Positions 35,727 to 44,650 of a stretch of 64,000 bases of DNA are shown here, piece after piece (position 1 is the first letter of the stretch; each line of letters starts with the position of its first letter). The stretch is from positions 62,001-126,000 of the forward strand of contig NZ_SAUZ01000018.1 in assembly GCF_004022215.1 (NCBI RefSeq), given 5' to 3'. A program made the translations under genes and the position numbers. The notes beneath the pieces were generated by a model that saw only the letters and a list, made by a program, of their open reading frames with translations, searched no databases and was not told where the DNA came from. This stretch comes from Paenirhodobacter populi. GTDB lineage: Bacteria; Pseudomonadota; Alphaproteobacteria; Rhodobacterales; Rhodobacteraceae.

Positions 35727-37714
35727 CAGGCCCCCCTTTTCTGCGCCATTTTCATGGCCGAGACCGACTGGGCGATGAGTGTTGGCGCTACCTCATTCAG
35801 CTTTCGCGCGATCAGATCAGCCGTTCCTTCGGTGGCGCCACGGGCGTCAACAGAGATACTGATCCCGCCTGATCCAGTCCCATCCATCATCCGTTTCGAA
35901 ACGTCGTGTGGAATGATTCGCGAGCCGGAAGGAAGATCCACGATCTCACCGCCCCGCTCATTGATCGCCGTCAGTCCGCCGCGCCAGTTGTTGGTGCCAT
36001 TCGCATTCGCGCCGATCCCGAAGCCCTTGAGGACGCTTCCCATCCATCCAGAGTTTTGCGTGAACATGTTCTGGAACGCGGCGTTCATCACCATCTCAGC
36101 GAGTTTGCCGATGATCTGCCCCACCATGTCCTTGAACGACGAAGCGCCGGTAAGAAACGACGAGAACGCCGACGAAATCGACGACTGCCATTCCTTCGTC
36201 GCATCCTTGAGGGACTGCATCCCGGCATTCATCTTTGTGATGGCGGCGATCTGCTTCCCGTCATTGCTGTCCGCCGAAACCCCCGCGTCACGCTGATTGC
36301 GCCACACGTCAGCATCGACATCCGACATGCTCATGGTCGCCTTCAGCTCGGCGTTCTGCTCTTTGAGCCGCTTCATCACCTCCTGAAGGCTGGAAAGCTT
36401 TGCCTTCGCCTTGTCGGAGGCGGAAGAGACCTGATCGAGGCCGCCGCCCAGACGATTGAAGCCACCCGCTGCGTCATCGGCAGCTTGTGCCGCCGCTCGT
36501 GCCGCCGCCGCTTGCTCCTCGGCGGCCAATTGCGCCGCGCCCAGCTCCTGCGTGATTACCGCACTTTGACCGGCGAAATCCGTGCCAAAGAGAGAGTTCA
36601 TTCCGTCGGCTATGGTCCAGGTGAAATCGACCCACCGGCCAGCCATATCGCGCAAGACCTCGAAAAACTTCGCCTTGAACGTATACCACGCGGCAGACAG
36701 CCCACCGACGCTCCGCGTCCATTCCATAACCCGATAGGTTATTTCCCCAATTGCAACTGCGATCAGACCAATACCTGTAGCCGCAATTGCCCCCTTCATC
36801 GCGGCCAGCGCGCCGACAAGAGAAAACGTAGCCACGCGCGCCGCTGCGAACGCCGCGACCCATTTCGCCCCAATCACCGCGAGAAATGCTGTCACATAGG
36901 CCGTCATGTGCGGGATCTGCGCTGCTATCGCGCGCACCGTGTCACCGATAATGTTCCCCTCTTTCGACGCCTCAACGAAGGCATTGGCAAGGGCAGTCAT
37001 CGCCGGAACAACCTGTTGCGCGATGATGTTTCGGAACCCGGAAAACGCCATCTGGACATCACTAAACGACTGCTTCGCACGAGCAAAAGCCGCGATAGTC
37101 TTATTGTCCAGAACGGCCCCGAGCGAAGCCGCCTTGGCGGCATACTCGGCCATGCCCTTTCCGCCATCCCTCAGGAGCGGCAGCAGCGCGGTGCTGTCGG
37201 ACGCCATCGCCTCCATATAGAAGGTGAAATCCTGCTGGTTCACGTTCGCCTTTTTCAGGCTGTCCACGTAGAGTTGCAGCGCCTGTGGACCGGACAGATT
37301 GCGGAACTGCTCCGCCGTGACGCCGACTTTGGGGCCGATTACGTCGAAGAAATCCTTCATCGGGCCGCCTCCGGTCGAGATGAAATCCCCCACCCGGTCA
37401 TTCACGTCCTTGAGGATATCCGCCAGCTTCTCCTGCTCGATGCCGACAGACTTGGCACCCGCAGACCAACCCTGGAACTCAACAGCCGACGCGTTGGAAA
37501 GCTGCGCGGCGCGCTGGATCTCCGCGCCCATATTCGCTGCCGCAACGCCAATCGCCGCCATAGCAGGGGCTGCGGCAGCAATGGCCCCACCCATGATCTT
37601 GCCAACCTGACCCGCGAAGGCCTTCGCCTGTGTCTGCGCCTGCTTGACGCCAGCGGTGAACGCCGCGCTGTCCAGTCCGAGCGAGACATAGAGGGCACCG
37701 ATTGCGTCTGCCAT
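35726..37714 (-). CDS. Tail tape measure protein
   Basis: A 662-residue protein starting MADAIGALYVSLGLDSAAF after a GGGAG site. It has alanine-rich helices, hydrophobic stretches in the middle (about 290-345), coiled-coil segments, and a C-terminal GGEIVDLPSGSRIIPHD motif typical of tape measures. It sets tail length and passes into the host with the DNA. At about 3 residues per 1.5-2 Å this suggests a tail near 100 nm (rough inference). Confidence 0.88.
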   Translation of the reverse strand: MADAIGALYVSLGLDSAAFTAGVKQAQTQAKAFAGQVGKIMGGAIAAAAPAMAAIGVAAANMGAEIQRAAQLSNASAVEFQGWSAGAKSVGIEQEKLADILKDVNDRVGDFISTGGGPMKDFFDVIGPKVGVTAEQFRNLSGPQALQLYVDSLKKANVNQQDFTFYMEAMASDSTALLPLLRDGGKGMAEYAAKAASLGAVLDNKTIAAFARAKQSFSDVQMAFSGFRNIIAQQVVPAMTALANAFVEASKEGNIIGDTVRAIAAQIPHMTAYVTAFLAVIGAKWVAAFAAARVATFSLVGALAAMKGAIAATGIGLIAVAIGEITYRVMEWTRSVGGLSAAWYTFKAKFFEVLRDMAGRWVDFTWTIADGMNSLFGTDFAGQSAVITQELGAAQLAAEEQAAAARAAAQAADDAAGGFNRLGGGLDQVSSASDKAKAKLSSLQEVMKRLKEQNAELKATMSMSDVDADVWRNQRDAGVSADSNDGKQIAAITKMNAGMQSLKDATKEWQSSISSAFSSFLTGASSFKDMVGQIIGKLAEMVMNAAFQNMFTQNSGWMGSVLKGFGIGANANGTNNWRGGLTAINERGGEIVDLPSGSRIIPHDVSKRMMDGTGSGGISISVDARGATEGTADLIARKLNEVAPTLIAQSVSAMKMAQKRGA

Positions 37715-37784
37715 ACCGTATCTCCCAAAAGAAAGACCCACAGCAATCGCCATGGGTCTCTGATCGCACGCCTAATCAGTCAGG

Positions 37785-38492
37785 CTACTTTATTCGCATC
37801 ATGTCCGGGGCGAATACGACTTCAAGCTGCTGCCACCAGCCGTATTTCTCAGCAGGAAGTGGAAAGCCGTCCGCTCCCGCTCGAATGACGGCGCGCCGCG
37901 CGGCCTCAAATGCCTGCATCGCCGCCGCGCCAGATCCGCCCGAATGTGCCGTCATTCTGATCGAGCTATTCACCGGACTGCCGTTCATCTGCATATCGAA
38001 CTGCACCGTTATCGAGACTTTCATCGCCTCTGTGCTTAGCGATCCAACGTTCCACTGCCTCCGCAGGTCAACCAAAATGGCCTCTTTTTCGCCAGCAGTT
38101 AAGGGCGGCCCGCTGCGATCAGACCTCGGAACATGTAAACGCCAATCTCCCGTCGCGGTTTCCTTCGGGACAGCAGACACCGAAAACACCAGATCCCGAC
38201 CTGCCGCTCTGTCCGGTAATTCTGGCAGCGGAAAGTCGAGATCAACGGCTTCACCTGGCTCTATGCCGCCAGCAACAGAAAAACTGCCGCCACTTCTTGC
38301 CCACGGGATTGAGCGCCCATCCTCTCCGACGACGACCACATACGTTAACGATCCGACAGCCTTATCTTCATTATTTGTCACGCTGCACTTTATAGACCGA
38401 GTTTCACGCCGACATTGTTCGGCACTCACGCCATCGGCTAGTGCCGGTAGAGAAATAGTAGCAGATACAACCAGTGCAATTGTCCTAAGCAT
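37785..38492 (-). CDS. Secreted protein with TolA/TonB C-terminal-like domain (moron candidate)
   Basis: A 235-residue protein with a Sec signal peptide (MLRTIALVVSATISLPALA). Its last ~85 residues (LRRQWNVGSLS…VQFDMQMNGSPVNSS…AAMQAFEAARRAVIRA) resemble the C-terminal domain of TolA/TonB-type proteins. It interrupts the tail operon between the assembly chaperone and the tape measure. A GGAGGT site precedes it, and a hairpin lies upstream. It may be made in the lysogen and act in the periplasm, for example in superinfection exclusion; this is inference. Confidence 0.65.
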   Translation of the reverse strand: MLRTIALVVSATISLPALADGVSAEQCRRETRSIKCSVTNNEDKAVGSLTYVVVVGEDGRSIPWARSGGSFSVAGGIEPGEAVDLDFPLPELPDRAAGRDLVFSVSAVPKETATGDWRLHVPRSDRSGPPLTAGEKEAILVDLRRQWNVGSLSTEAMKVSITVQFDMQMNGSPVNSSIRMTAHSGGSGAAAMQAFEAARRAVIRAGADGFPLPAEKYGWWQQLEVVFAPDMMRIK

Positions 38493-38550
38493 CGTGACCT
38501 CCAATACAAAAGCATCAGAGGTGCAAACACTGGCATCGTCAAGTTGATGA

Positions 38551-38571
38551 TCGCCGGGGCCACCACAGCCC
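38551..38571. terminator. Hairpin upstream of the secreted-protein gene
   Basis: A perfect 7-bp stem CCGGGGC/GCCCCGG with a 7-base loop lies between the tail-chaperone ORF and the inserted secreted-protein gene. A TTGACG element follows on the minus strand. Hairpin plus separate promoter is typical around morons, but no T-run is present. Confidence 0.4.
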
Positions 38572-38630
38572 CGGCTCGTGTTATGCGGCTTGCCCGACCA
38601 GCGCACGCACATTGACGATCCTGTGGAACC

Positions 38631-38933
38631 TTACTGCCGCCCCAACGCCCGATCGATCCGATCCCACGCCGCGTGGAAAGCCTTGACCCTCGCCGCGCGG
38701 GATTTCGGAGCTTCTTTCCGTCCAACGAAAGCCTTCAGCGTCACCGGCCTTTCGAGATAGGGGAGCATGGCACTGAACCAGACCATTTCCCGCTCGCGCT
38801 CCAGACGGATCGCCGCGCCCTCCATCTCGACGGCCATCAGGCGCGGCGTGATCGACCAGAACCGCTCCGGGGCCAGCCCGGCGCCGATGTAGAGAGCGCA
38901 GGCACGGGCGAGGTTCAGCGCTTCCGCTTCCCC
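38631..38933 (-). CDS. Tail assembly chaperone, downstream frame (probable -1 frameshift product)
   Basis: The frame is open from the G-runs at 38930-38939 to the stop at 38631, about 100 codons. Its N-terminal part (APERFWSITPRLMAVEMEGA) looks like a short tail-assembly-chaperone domain (TAC_6-like). The first ATG (38837) falls inside that domain, and there is no ATG, GTG or TTG before it. It is therefore most easily made by a -1 slip from the upstream gene, as in lambda G/GT. Start coordinate approximate. Confidence 0.6.
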   Translation of the reverse strand, partial: GEAEALNLARACALYIGAGLAPERFWSITPRLMAVEMEGAAIRLEREREMVWFSAMLPYLERPVTLKAFVGRKEAPKSRAARVKAFHAAWDRIDRALGRQ

Positions 38934-39250
38934 GCCCCCACCGCGTTTCCCGATGCGTCCGGGAGTGCCGCCACCATGAGCCGCCCGATCAGTTCCGGAT
39001 CGGCCGTCAGCATATCGTCGGCCAGATCGGAGGCCTCGATGGCCGGCATCTTTTCACCCTTGGCGAGCGCCTTCGCCGCGATGTCAATCATGAGCGCGAA
39101 GGGCGGCGTCTTGCCGTCCTGATTGCTCAGGCGATCAAGGAAGTCGTCCCCATGCGCGGCTTGGATCTCCGCGAGGACGCCCCACGTCAGCCGCAGGGTG
39201 TATTCCTTGCCGCCAAAGGTATGGTGCAATGCACCGGTCACATCAGCCAT
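38915..39250 (-). CDS. Tail assembly chaperone / gene-transfer-agent-type protein (TAC_11-like)
   Basis: A 111-residue protein (HTFGGKEYTLRLTWGVLAEI; LADDMLTADPELIGRLM) like the GTA-family tail chaperone found after the tail tube gene. It ends in a basic AGKRKR tail within a G-rich stretch where a -1 frameshift could join it to the next frame. It helps the tape measure fold before tail-tube assembly. Confidence 0.75.
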   Translation of the reverse strand: MADVTGALHHTFGGKEYTLRLTWGVLAEIQAAHGDDFLDRLSNQDGKTPPFALMIDIAAKALAKGEKMPAIEASDLADDMLTADPELIGRLMVAALPDASGNAVGAGKRKR

Positions 39251-39258
39251 GGTTCACC

Positions 39259-39729
39259 TCACGGGGTCACGGGTCGCGGGTTCGTCGCCCGTCGCTCGAA
39301 GATCTTCAGGTTCAGCGTCACCATGCGTTTCTCGCCGACGGACGCCTGCGGGATGAAGGTGTTGACGTAACCGCGATAGGTGCGTCGGATGCCGCCCACG
39401 ACGAACTCGATCAGGACGTTCTCATATTCGCCCGTCTCGGTCAGGGTGGCGAGGTTGTCGAGCAGGACCTGTGACGCATGCGTCGGCCAGAATTGCAGAT
39501 CCTGCGACCAGTCTGCCGATCCCATCATGCCGGGAATCGTCTCGCGCGCGCGGCCCGGAGACTGCATGTGCGTCACGTCGATATCGTCGGGCGTGCGCTC
39601 GGGCGTGTTCAGCGTTTCGATCCCGTAGATCTGGGTCCATTCGGTGACCGTGGCGCCGGCCGGGCTCGTGGGCCCGATCCACAGTTCGTCATCCCAAGCC
39701 ACCTCGGCTTGCGAAGCAAGTTCAGCCAT
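39259..39729 (-). CDS. Phage tail tube (major tail) protein
   Basis: A 156-residue, beta-rich protein. It contains RARETIPGMMGSADWSQDLQFWP and VVGGIRRTYRGYVNTFIPQ, as in TP901-1/lambda-type tail tube proteins. Its polymer forms the inner tube through which DNA passes. It overlaps the upstream terminator-protein gene by 8 bases. Confidence 0.82.
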   Translation of the reverse strand: MAELASQAEVAWDDELWIGPTSPAGATVTEWTQIYGIETLNTPERTPDDIDVTHMQSPGRARETIPGMMGSADWSQDLQFWPTHASQVLLDNLATLTETGEYENVLIEFVVGGIRRTYRGYVNTFIPQASVGEKRMVTLNLKIFERRATNPRPVTP

Positions 39730-40108
39730 GATCAGGCCTCCATGTTACAATGAAATCCTGCGAGAACCGGAAGGGGCGCCCCGCGGCGCCGTCCTCATAG
39801 ATCTCGCGCTCTGCGTCGATCAGGATCAGCCGGATTTCCCCGGCGCGCTTCCCGTTCAATGCACCTAGAACCGCCCGCGACAACGCACGAGCTGCGGGAC
39901 GGTCCGTGCCGTAGCTGTCCACCTGGACACGGTATTGCCAGAAGCCCCCTGCCCCCTGCATGTGCGGATTGTCGGTGGCGCTGATGACGGTCACGACCAG
40001 ATATGACGGCACCGCATCCTGCGGCGCTACGCCCCAGAATACGCCAGCGGCCACGATCTCTTGCACCGCCGACGAACCAGTCAGCATCGCCCAGAAGGCC
40101 TCATCCAT
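39722..40108 (-). CDS. DUF3168 tail completion/terminator protein
   Basis: A 128-residue protein with GVFWGVAPQDAVPSYLVVTVIS and QYRVQVDSYG, matching DUF3168 (lambda gpU-like). It caps the tail tube and joins it to the head. The position between the HK97-gp10-like gene and the tail tube is standard. Confidence 0.85.
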   Translation of the reverse strand: MDEAFWAMLTGSSAVQEIVAAGVFWGVAPQDAVPSYLVVTVISATDNPHMQGAGGFWQYRVQVDSYGTDRPAARALSRAVLGALNGKRAGEIRLILIDAEREIYEDGAAGRPFRFSQDFIVTWRPDHG

Positions 40109-40112
40109 TTTC

Positions 40113-40679
40113 TCAGCCTTTCGCCCTGCGTTTCGCCTGCCGTTTCACGGCCTTATCGATCAGCACACGCATTTCCGTGCTGATGATGCGCAGAGCCTCA
40201 TCCTTGTTGCCGTCCCATGCGGGCCGGATAAACGGCTGCGGCGCAGTTCCGGGATGATCCGCGCCCTTGAACATACCGCCCGCCTTGTGTGGGGCCGTGC
40301 CGAACTCTACCAGATGAGCATACGGTGCCTTCACGGATGGCCCGACGAACATCATCACCGGCGGCATGGTTCCCTTCGCAGCCCGCCTCGCATCGCGCAT
40401 TTGCCGAACAGCCGCTGCTTTATCAAAACCTGCGCGCATCGCAGCAGCGTATGCTGCCTTGCCTGCCTCGCCCTTGATCTTAGTGCCAACCGTGATGCTG
40501 CGCTTAAGGCGGCCGCCGCCTTTGGCCCTCTCTGGCGCCTTCTGCTGCATGGCTTCCGCGATCGGTTGCCCTGCCTTCTTAAGCGCGTTTCGCACGACGG
40601 TCTTGCGTGTGACGGTTTTTTCGAGCTGCATCAACGCTGCCTCAAGATCTCTAAGCCCTTCGACCTTGACCGTCGCCAT
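40113..40679 (-). CDS. HK97-gp10-family head-tail protein
   Basis: A 188-residue protein with VEGLRDLEAALMQLE and a helical KTVVRNALKKAGQPIAEAMQ segment followed by LKRSI, as in HK97 gp10 relatives. It is a neck or tail-completion factor. It abuts the head-closure gene. Confidence 0.85.
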   Translation of the reverse strand: MATVKVEGLRDLEAALMQLEKTVTRKTVVRNALKKAGQPIAEAMQQKAPERAKGGGRLKRSITVGTKIKGEAGKAAYAAAMRAGFDKAAAVRQMRDARRAAKGTMPPVMMFVGPSVKAPYAHLVEFGTAPHKAGGMFKGADHPGTAPQPFIRPAWDGNKDEALRIISTEMRVLIDKAVKRQAKRRAKG

Positions 40680-41002
40680 CAGTCCAGCCTCGCTTCTGCC
40701 GTGATCTCAAGATAGTCACGCCGACCCCTTTGCTTTACGCCCACAATGGAAAACGTCAGGCCCTCCGTCACAAATCGATCCTTCGGCTTGATGTCCCGCG
40801 AGAGCGTTGTTGATCTGACGACGAAACGGGAAACGACCGTCCCCTGAACCGTCCCGGCCGCGGCCTTTTCCGCATCCGAGATGTCCGACCGACCCGCCCA
40901 TATCCGCCCGATCGGCTGCCAATCGGGTTTCCAGCCTGACGGCGTATTCTCGCCGGCGTCGCGCTCTATGGTGATGCGGCGGTCCAGCGCGCCGGCGGTC
41001 AT
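40679..41002 (-). CDS. Phage head closure / head-tail adaptor protein
   Basis: A 107-residue protein (MTAGALDRRITIERD; IGRIWAGRSDIS; FVVRSTTLSRDIKPKDR) of the head-tail joining family (SPP1 gp16/HK97 gp9-like). It closes the portal channel after packaging. The ATG at 41002 overlaps the connector stop (ATGA). Confidence 0.85.
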   Translation of the reverse strand: MTAGALDRRITIERDAGENTPSGWKPDWQPIGRIWAGRSDISDAEKAAAGTVQGTVVSRFVVRSTTLSRDIKPKDRFVTEGLTFSIVGVKQRGRRDYLEITAEARLD

Positions 41003-41490
41003 ATCCGCACCCACCGGATCGGCGCCAGCAGAGCGTTCACGGCCATCGGTAGCTCCGCGAAGCTCCCTTGGGTCACCGCTTCCCGATTCTCATACCAGTG
41101 GGCGACCATCAGCTTCACGATCATCTGCACGCTGGCGAGAATATCCTCCGGCGCTTGAGCGGTCAGCGTGACCGTCGCCGCTTCGGTCATCGTCACCAGA
41201 GAGCCGAGCGCGTCATGAGACAGTGTCGCTGTCCCTGCGTCGGCCCCGACCGTCTGCACGCCGGGAAACGGCAGCCGATAGGTGCCGGGCGCGTCATAGG
41301 TCACCTGCCACGTCTGCGGCATGATGCAGCGCCCCAAAACGCCGCGATACCCATCCAGCCACCCCACGGCAGCGGCCTGATAGGCGGTGATCAGCATGTC
41401 ATCATCATCGCTGTCCACGCGCAGATGCGCCTTTAGGTCTTCCAAAGAAACAACGGGGTCGGCCGGGGCGACCGTGCGAACAGGGGTCAT
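40999..41490 (-). CDS. Head-tail connector protein (phiE125 gp8 / gp6-like)
   Basis: A 163-residue protein with VSLEDLKAHLRVDSDDDDMLI near the start and LMVAHWYENREAV near the end, the two hallmarks of this connector family. It forms a ring below the portal. Confidence 0.88.
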   Translation of the reverse strand: MTPVRTVAPADPVVSLEDLKAHLRVDSDDDDMLITAYQAAAVGWLDGYRGVLGRCIMPQTWQVTYDAPGTYRLPFPGVQTVGADAGTATLSHDALGSLVTMTEAATVTLTAQAPEDILASVQMIVKLMVAHWYENREAVTQGSFAELPMAVNALLAPIRWVRI

Positions 41491-41547
41491 ATCAGAACCT
41501 CAAATCGGCTTAATAAAGGGGCGGCTTCCCGCCCCTCAGGAAACCGA

Positions 41548-42750
41548 TCACACGGCAATGTCGCCGTAGACGAAGGCTTCCGGGCGATACACGGCCAGCG
41601 CGAGACGCTCTTCGGCGAGGATCGTCACGAGGTTTTTCGTGAAGTCGTCGTTCTCGTAGCCCACCTCAATGCGCGCATCCCACCGATCGAACAGCTGGGC
41701 GCCAAGCTTGAAGGCGCCGGTCAGGAACTTGCCCGTGGCGATCGCATGCGTCTCGACGACCGGCAGGCCCCAGAGCGTCGGCTGGATGGAGCCCTGCGGA
41801 TTCGCGATCAGATACCAGCCCGCCGTATCCTTCAGCCGCTCGATGTTCGACCAGTCGATCGGGTGCAGGACGTGGCCGGTCGCCGGGTATTCGGCAAGAA
41901 CCGCCTGAAGCATGGCGATCCGCAGGACATCCAGCGTGGTTTCCGCAGCATCCGCACCGGCGGGCGGCGCATAGGCCGTCGCCTGAGGGATGATGCCATG
42001 CAGGTTCTGGCCGGTGCCGTCGCCGTTCAGGATCTGGGCTTCTTCCTTGAACCGAAGGCCGAAGATCAGGTGCTGGTCGATCAGGGATTGCAGCTGAGAA
42101 AAGTCCGACAGCGCCTGCTTGGGCGCCTTCATCCAGTGGGCGATGACCCTGGCCGTAGTGGTGACCAGGTCCAGCTGGATATCCGAGGACGGCTTCGCCG
42201 CGCCCTCGGCGACGGGGGCGGCATTGTTGTTGAACCCCTTCTCGATCACGTACTCCAGCGCATTCCCATCCATACGACCCGACGAGATCAGATCGCGAAT
42301 GGTCAGCTTGCGCTGCGGGATTTCGAGGATGCCCGGCAGTCGGGTCGTGGGAATGGCGGCGCCGATGGACCCAGCGGCATCGGTGGTCGAGCTGGTCAGC
42401 GTCGCCTTGATGCGCACATCCGCACGGCCGACCGATTTCGCGAAGCCCGCTTCCGCGAAGGCCTTGAACCCGTCGCCCTCGACGAGCTGTTCGCCGATGG
42501 ACTTGACCTGGCTGCGCGTGTCATCGCCGTCGCGCGCAAGTTTCTGTTCCAGCTCATCGAGCGCGGTCTTGAGTCCGTTCATCTTGAGGAGCGCCTCATC
42601 GGCCTTTTCCTTCACGCCGGAAGCCAGAGCTTCACCGGCCTTGGCTTTGCCAAGCGCCTCCTCGGCGATGCCCTTGACCTCGTTCAGGGACGCATCGAAC
42701 GCAGCTTTCGTTTCGGCGGCAAGCTGCTCCGCCGTTTTGGTTTCCGCCAT
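41548..42750 (-). CDS. HK97-family major capsid protein
   Basis: A 400-residue protein. Residues 1-~110 form the helical delta/scaffold domain (long coiled coil). The rest matches the HK97 capsid fold (IPTTRLPGILEIPQRKLTIRD; FLTGAFKLGAQLFDRWDARIEVGYEN). It builds the icosahedral shell, and the neighbouring protease is expected to remove the N-terminal domain. Confidence 0.94.
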   Translation of the reverse strand: MAETKTAEQLAAETKAAFDASLNEVKGIAEEALGKAKAGEALASGVKEKADEALLKMNGLKTALDELEQKLARDGDDTRSQVKSIGEQLVEGDGFKAFAEAGFAKSVGRADVRIKATLTSSTTDAAGSIGAAIPTTRLPGILEIPQRKLTIRDLISSGRMDGNALEYVIEKGFNNNAAPVAEGAAKPSSDIQLDLVTTTARVIAHWMKAPKQALSDFSQLQSLIDQHLIFGLRFKEEAQILNGDGTGQNLHGIIPQATAYAPPAGADAAETTLDVLRIAMLQAVLAEYPATGHVLHPIDWSNIERLKDTAGWYLIANPQGSIQPTLWGLPVVETHAIATGKFLTGAFKLGAQLFDRWDARIEVGYENDDFTKNLVTILAEERLALAVYRPEAFVYGDIAV

Positions 42751-42780
42751 GGGAACCTCCAGTAATGTGTGGATGGGGCG

Positions 42781-43434
42781 TCAGCCCCGCATGGCCGCCC
42801 AGAACCGGGCCGCCTCGTCTTCCGCCTTGGCAGGTTCCCCCTGCCCCTTCAGGTGGACGCGCGCGGCACGCTCCGCCTGCGAATTCGAGAGGCCAAGACC
42901 CTTGGCCAGTCGCTCGAACTCTCGCTCAGTCAGCCGATCCCCGGCTGATAGCTTTTCGATAAGATCCTCGCATCCCTCGGACTTGGCCGAGGTGATCTTC
43001 GCCCGCTCATTCATCGGGAACGTGACCGGCGAGACCTCGTAGAGATCCACCGTCTTCAGCAGGCGGTAATTTCCGTCCGGCTCCGAGGATTTGGTGATGT
43101 AGCCGATCGACAGGCCACCGACGGCGCCAGCCTTCATCAGGGCGAGGGTCTCGCGGGCCTTCGGAACATCCATCACCAGACGCCCTTTGCCCCACAACCC
43201 CTTCGCATCCTCGGCCAGATCATCCCAGACCCCGATGGGCTGGCTCGGATCGTGATTCCAGAGCATCTTGACCGTCCGCCCGGTCTGCCGCGCCTTCGCG
43301 AGGCTCTCGACGAACGCGCCCGGCATCACCTTGTCACCGCCCTTGTCCACGTTGCCGAACGTCGAAGCGTAACCCTCGATCACGCCCTCATCCGACAGCG
43401 TCTTGATCTCAAGGCTAAAGTCCTTGGTTTCCAT
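42781..43434 (-). CDS. HK97-family prohead protease
   Basis: A 217-residue S78 peptidase. GYASTFGNVDKGGDKVMPGAF is near the N-terminus, the catalytic His lies in MLWNHDPSQPIG and the catalytic Ser in GGLSIGY. It matures the prohead. The ATG at 43434 (METKDFSL) was chosen. It overlaps the portal gene end by 20 bases. Confidence 0.93.
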   Translation of the reverse strand: METKDFSLEIKTLSDEGVIEGYASTFGNVDKGGDKVMPGAFVESLAKARQTGRTVKMLWNHDPSQPIGVWDDLAEDAKGLWGKGRLVMDVPKARETLALMKAGAVGGLSIGYITKSSEPDGNYRLLKTVDLYEVSPVTFPMNERAKITSAKSEGCEDLIEKLSAGDRLTEREFERLAKGLGLSNSQAERAARVHLKGQGEPAKAEDEAARFWAAMRG

Positions 43435-44647
43435 CGCTGGACCCTTCCGTTTGCGAGATCGGGATATTCTGCATCTGCATCCGAACCTCATCGCCTCCCG
43501 CTACCGGGGACAGATTTTCGAGTGCGCGAACCTCATTGATCGTCATCGCCCCGATCTGTGTCATGGTCTGGTAGAACGATGACCGGGCAACGCTGTCGCC
43601 GCGCAGGAGCCCCTCCAGGTTGAACTTGACGAACAGGCCAGCAGCCTTGTCATCGGCCGTCAGCAGCTGCTGCGCGATCGCCATCTCGATCCGCTTCAAC
43701 CGACGACGAAGCGTGAACTTCTGGAACATCAGGACCTGCTGTTCCACGCTCGTCGGCCAGGCTGTCGATCCGCCCGAATGTCCGATCATCACCGGCGGGA
43801 CGCCGAAGAACCGGCAGATCTCCTCAACGGAAAACTGACGGGTCTCCAACATCTGCGCATCTTCTGGCGTCAGCGAAAGCGGCGTGAAGGTCATGCCCCC
43901 TTCCGCAATCCACGGACGCCCCGCGTTCACAGCCCCGGCGTAACTTTCGGCCAGCGCCCGCGTCTGCTTTCGAAGATCCTCGGACAGCCACTCTTTGGTG
44001 GTGATGATGCCGCTCGGGCGCATGCCATTCCTGAATGTCGCCGACGCCGTCTTTTCGGCCGCCAGCGCGGCCGACAGGGTGTTGCGCGCGACGGTCAGCG
44101 TCGACATGCCTCCGAGAGGATCGCCGCCCGGCCCACGGACATGCAGGATATCGCGGTCGCGCAAGCGATAGGATTTCCCCTCATACGACCAGCTGTATTC
44201 CAGCGCGCCAGTATCGAGGCGGCGCACGAACACAAGATCCGGGCGCACCGGATAAAGCGCCACAACCTTCGCGCCGCTGCGCACAACGCGGGCATAGGCA
44301 TTGCCCCACAGCTCCAACGACAGGCACATGAAGTCCCAGAAATCGAGCGCCGTCTGGTCGTAGTTCGGCGCATTGTGCAGTACCGCGTAAAGCGGATGGT
44401 CCGTCACTGCCGCAGGAACCCGGCCGGACTGCCGATATACCTCGCATGGCAACGAGGAAATCGTGCCGGAGATCAGGTTCGAACAGGCCCACGCCGCCGA
44501 AAGGCCGAGGGTCGATGTCGCACTGACCGGAATACCGGCATCGCCCATACCACCGCCAAGCACGTCGCGTCCGTCCGTCCACCGAACATTGCTCTCCGCT
44601 TTTCTTTGCAGGCCGATCAAAGACAAGGCCCGGTCCATCAGTGCCAT
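43415..44647 (-). CDS. HK97-family phage portal protein
   Basis: A 410-residue portal (PF04860 type) with GLSAAWACSNLISGTISSLP near residue 48 and FFGVPPVMIGHSGGSTAW further on. Twelve copies form the ring through which DNA enters and leaves the head. It follows terL after three bases. Confidence 0.94.
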   Translation of the reverse strand: MALMDRALSLIGLQRKAESNVRWTDGRDVLGGGMGDAGIPVSATSTLGLSAAWACSNLISGTISSLPCEVYRQSGRVPAAVTDHPLYAVLHNAPNYDQTALDFWDFMCLSLELWGNAYARVVRSGAKVVALYPVRPDLVFVRRLDTGALEYSWSYEGKSYRLRDRDILHVRGPGGDPLGGMSTLTVARNTLSAALAAEKTASATFRNGMRPSGIITTKEWLSEDLRKQTRALAESYAGAVNAGRPWIAEGGMTFTPLSLTPEDAQMLETRQFSVEEICRFFGVPPVMIGHSGGSTAWPTSVEQQVLMFQKFTLRRRLKRIEMAIAQQLLTADDKAAGLFVKFNLEGLLRGDSVARSSFYQTMTQIGAMTINEVRALENLSPVAGGDEVRMQMQNIPISQTEGSSDGNQGL

Positions 44648-44650
44648 AGG

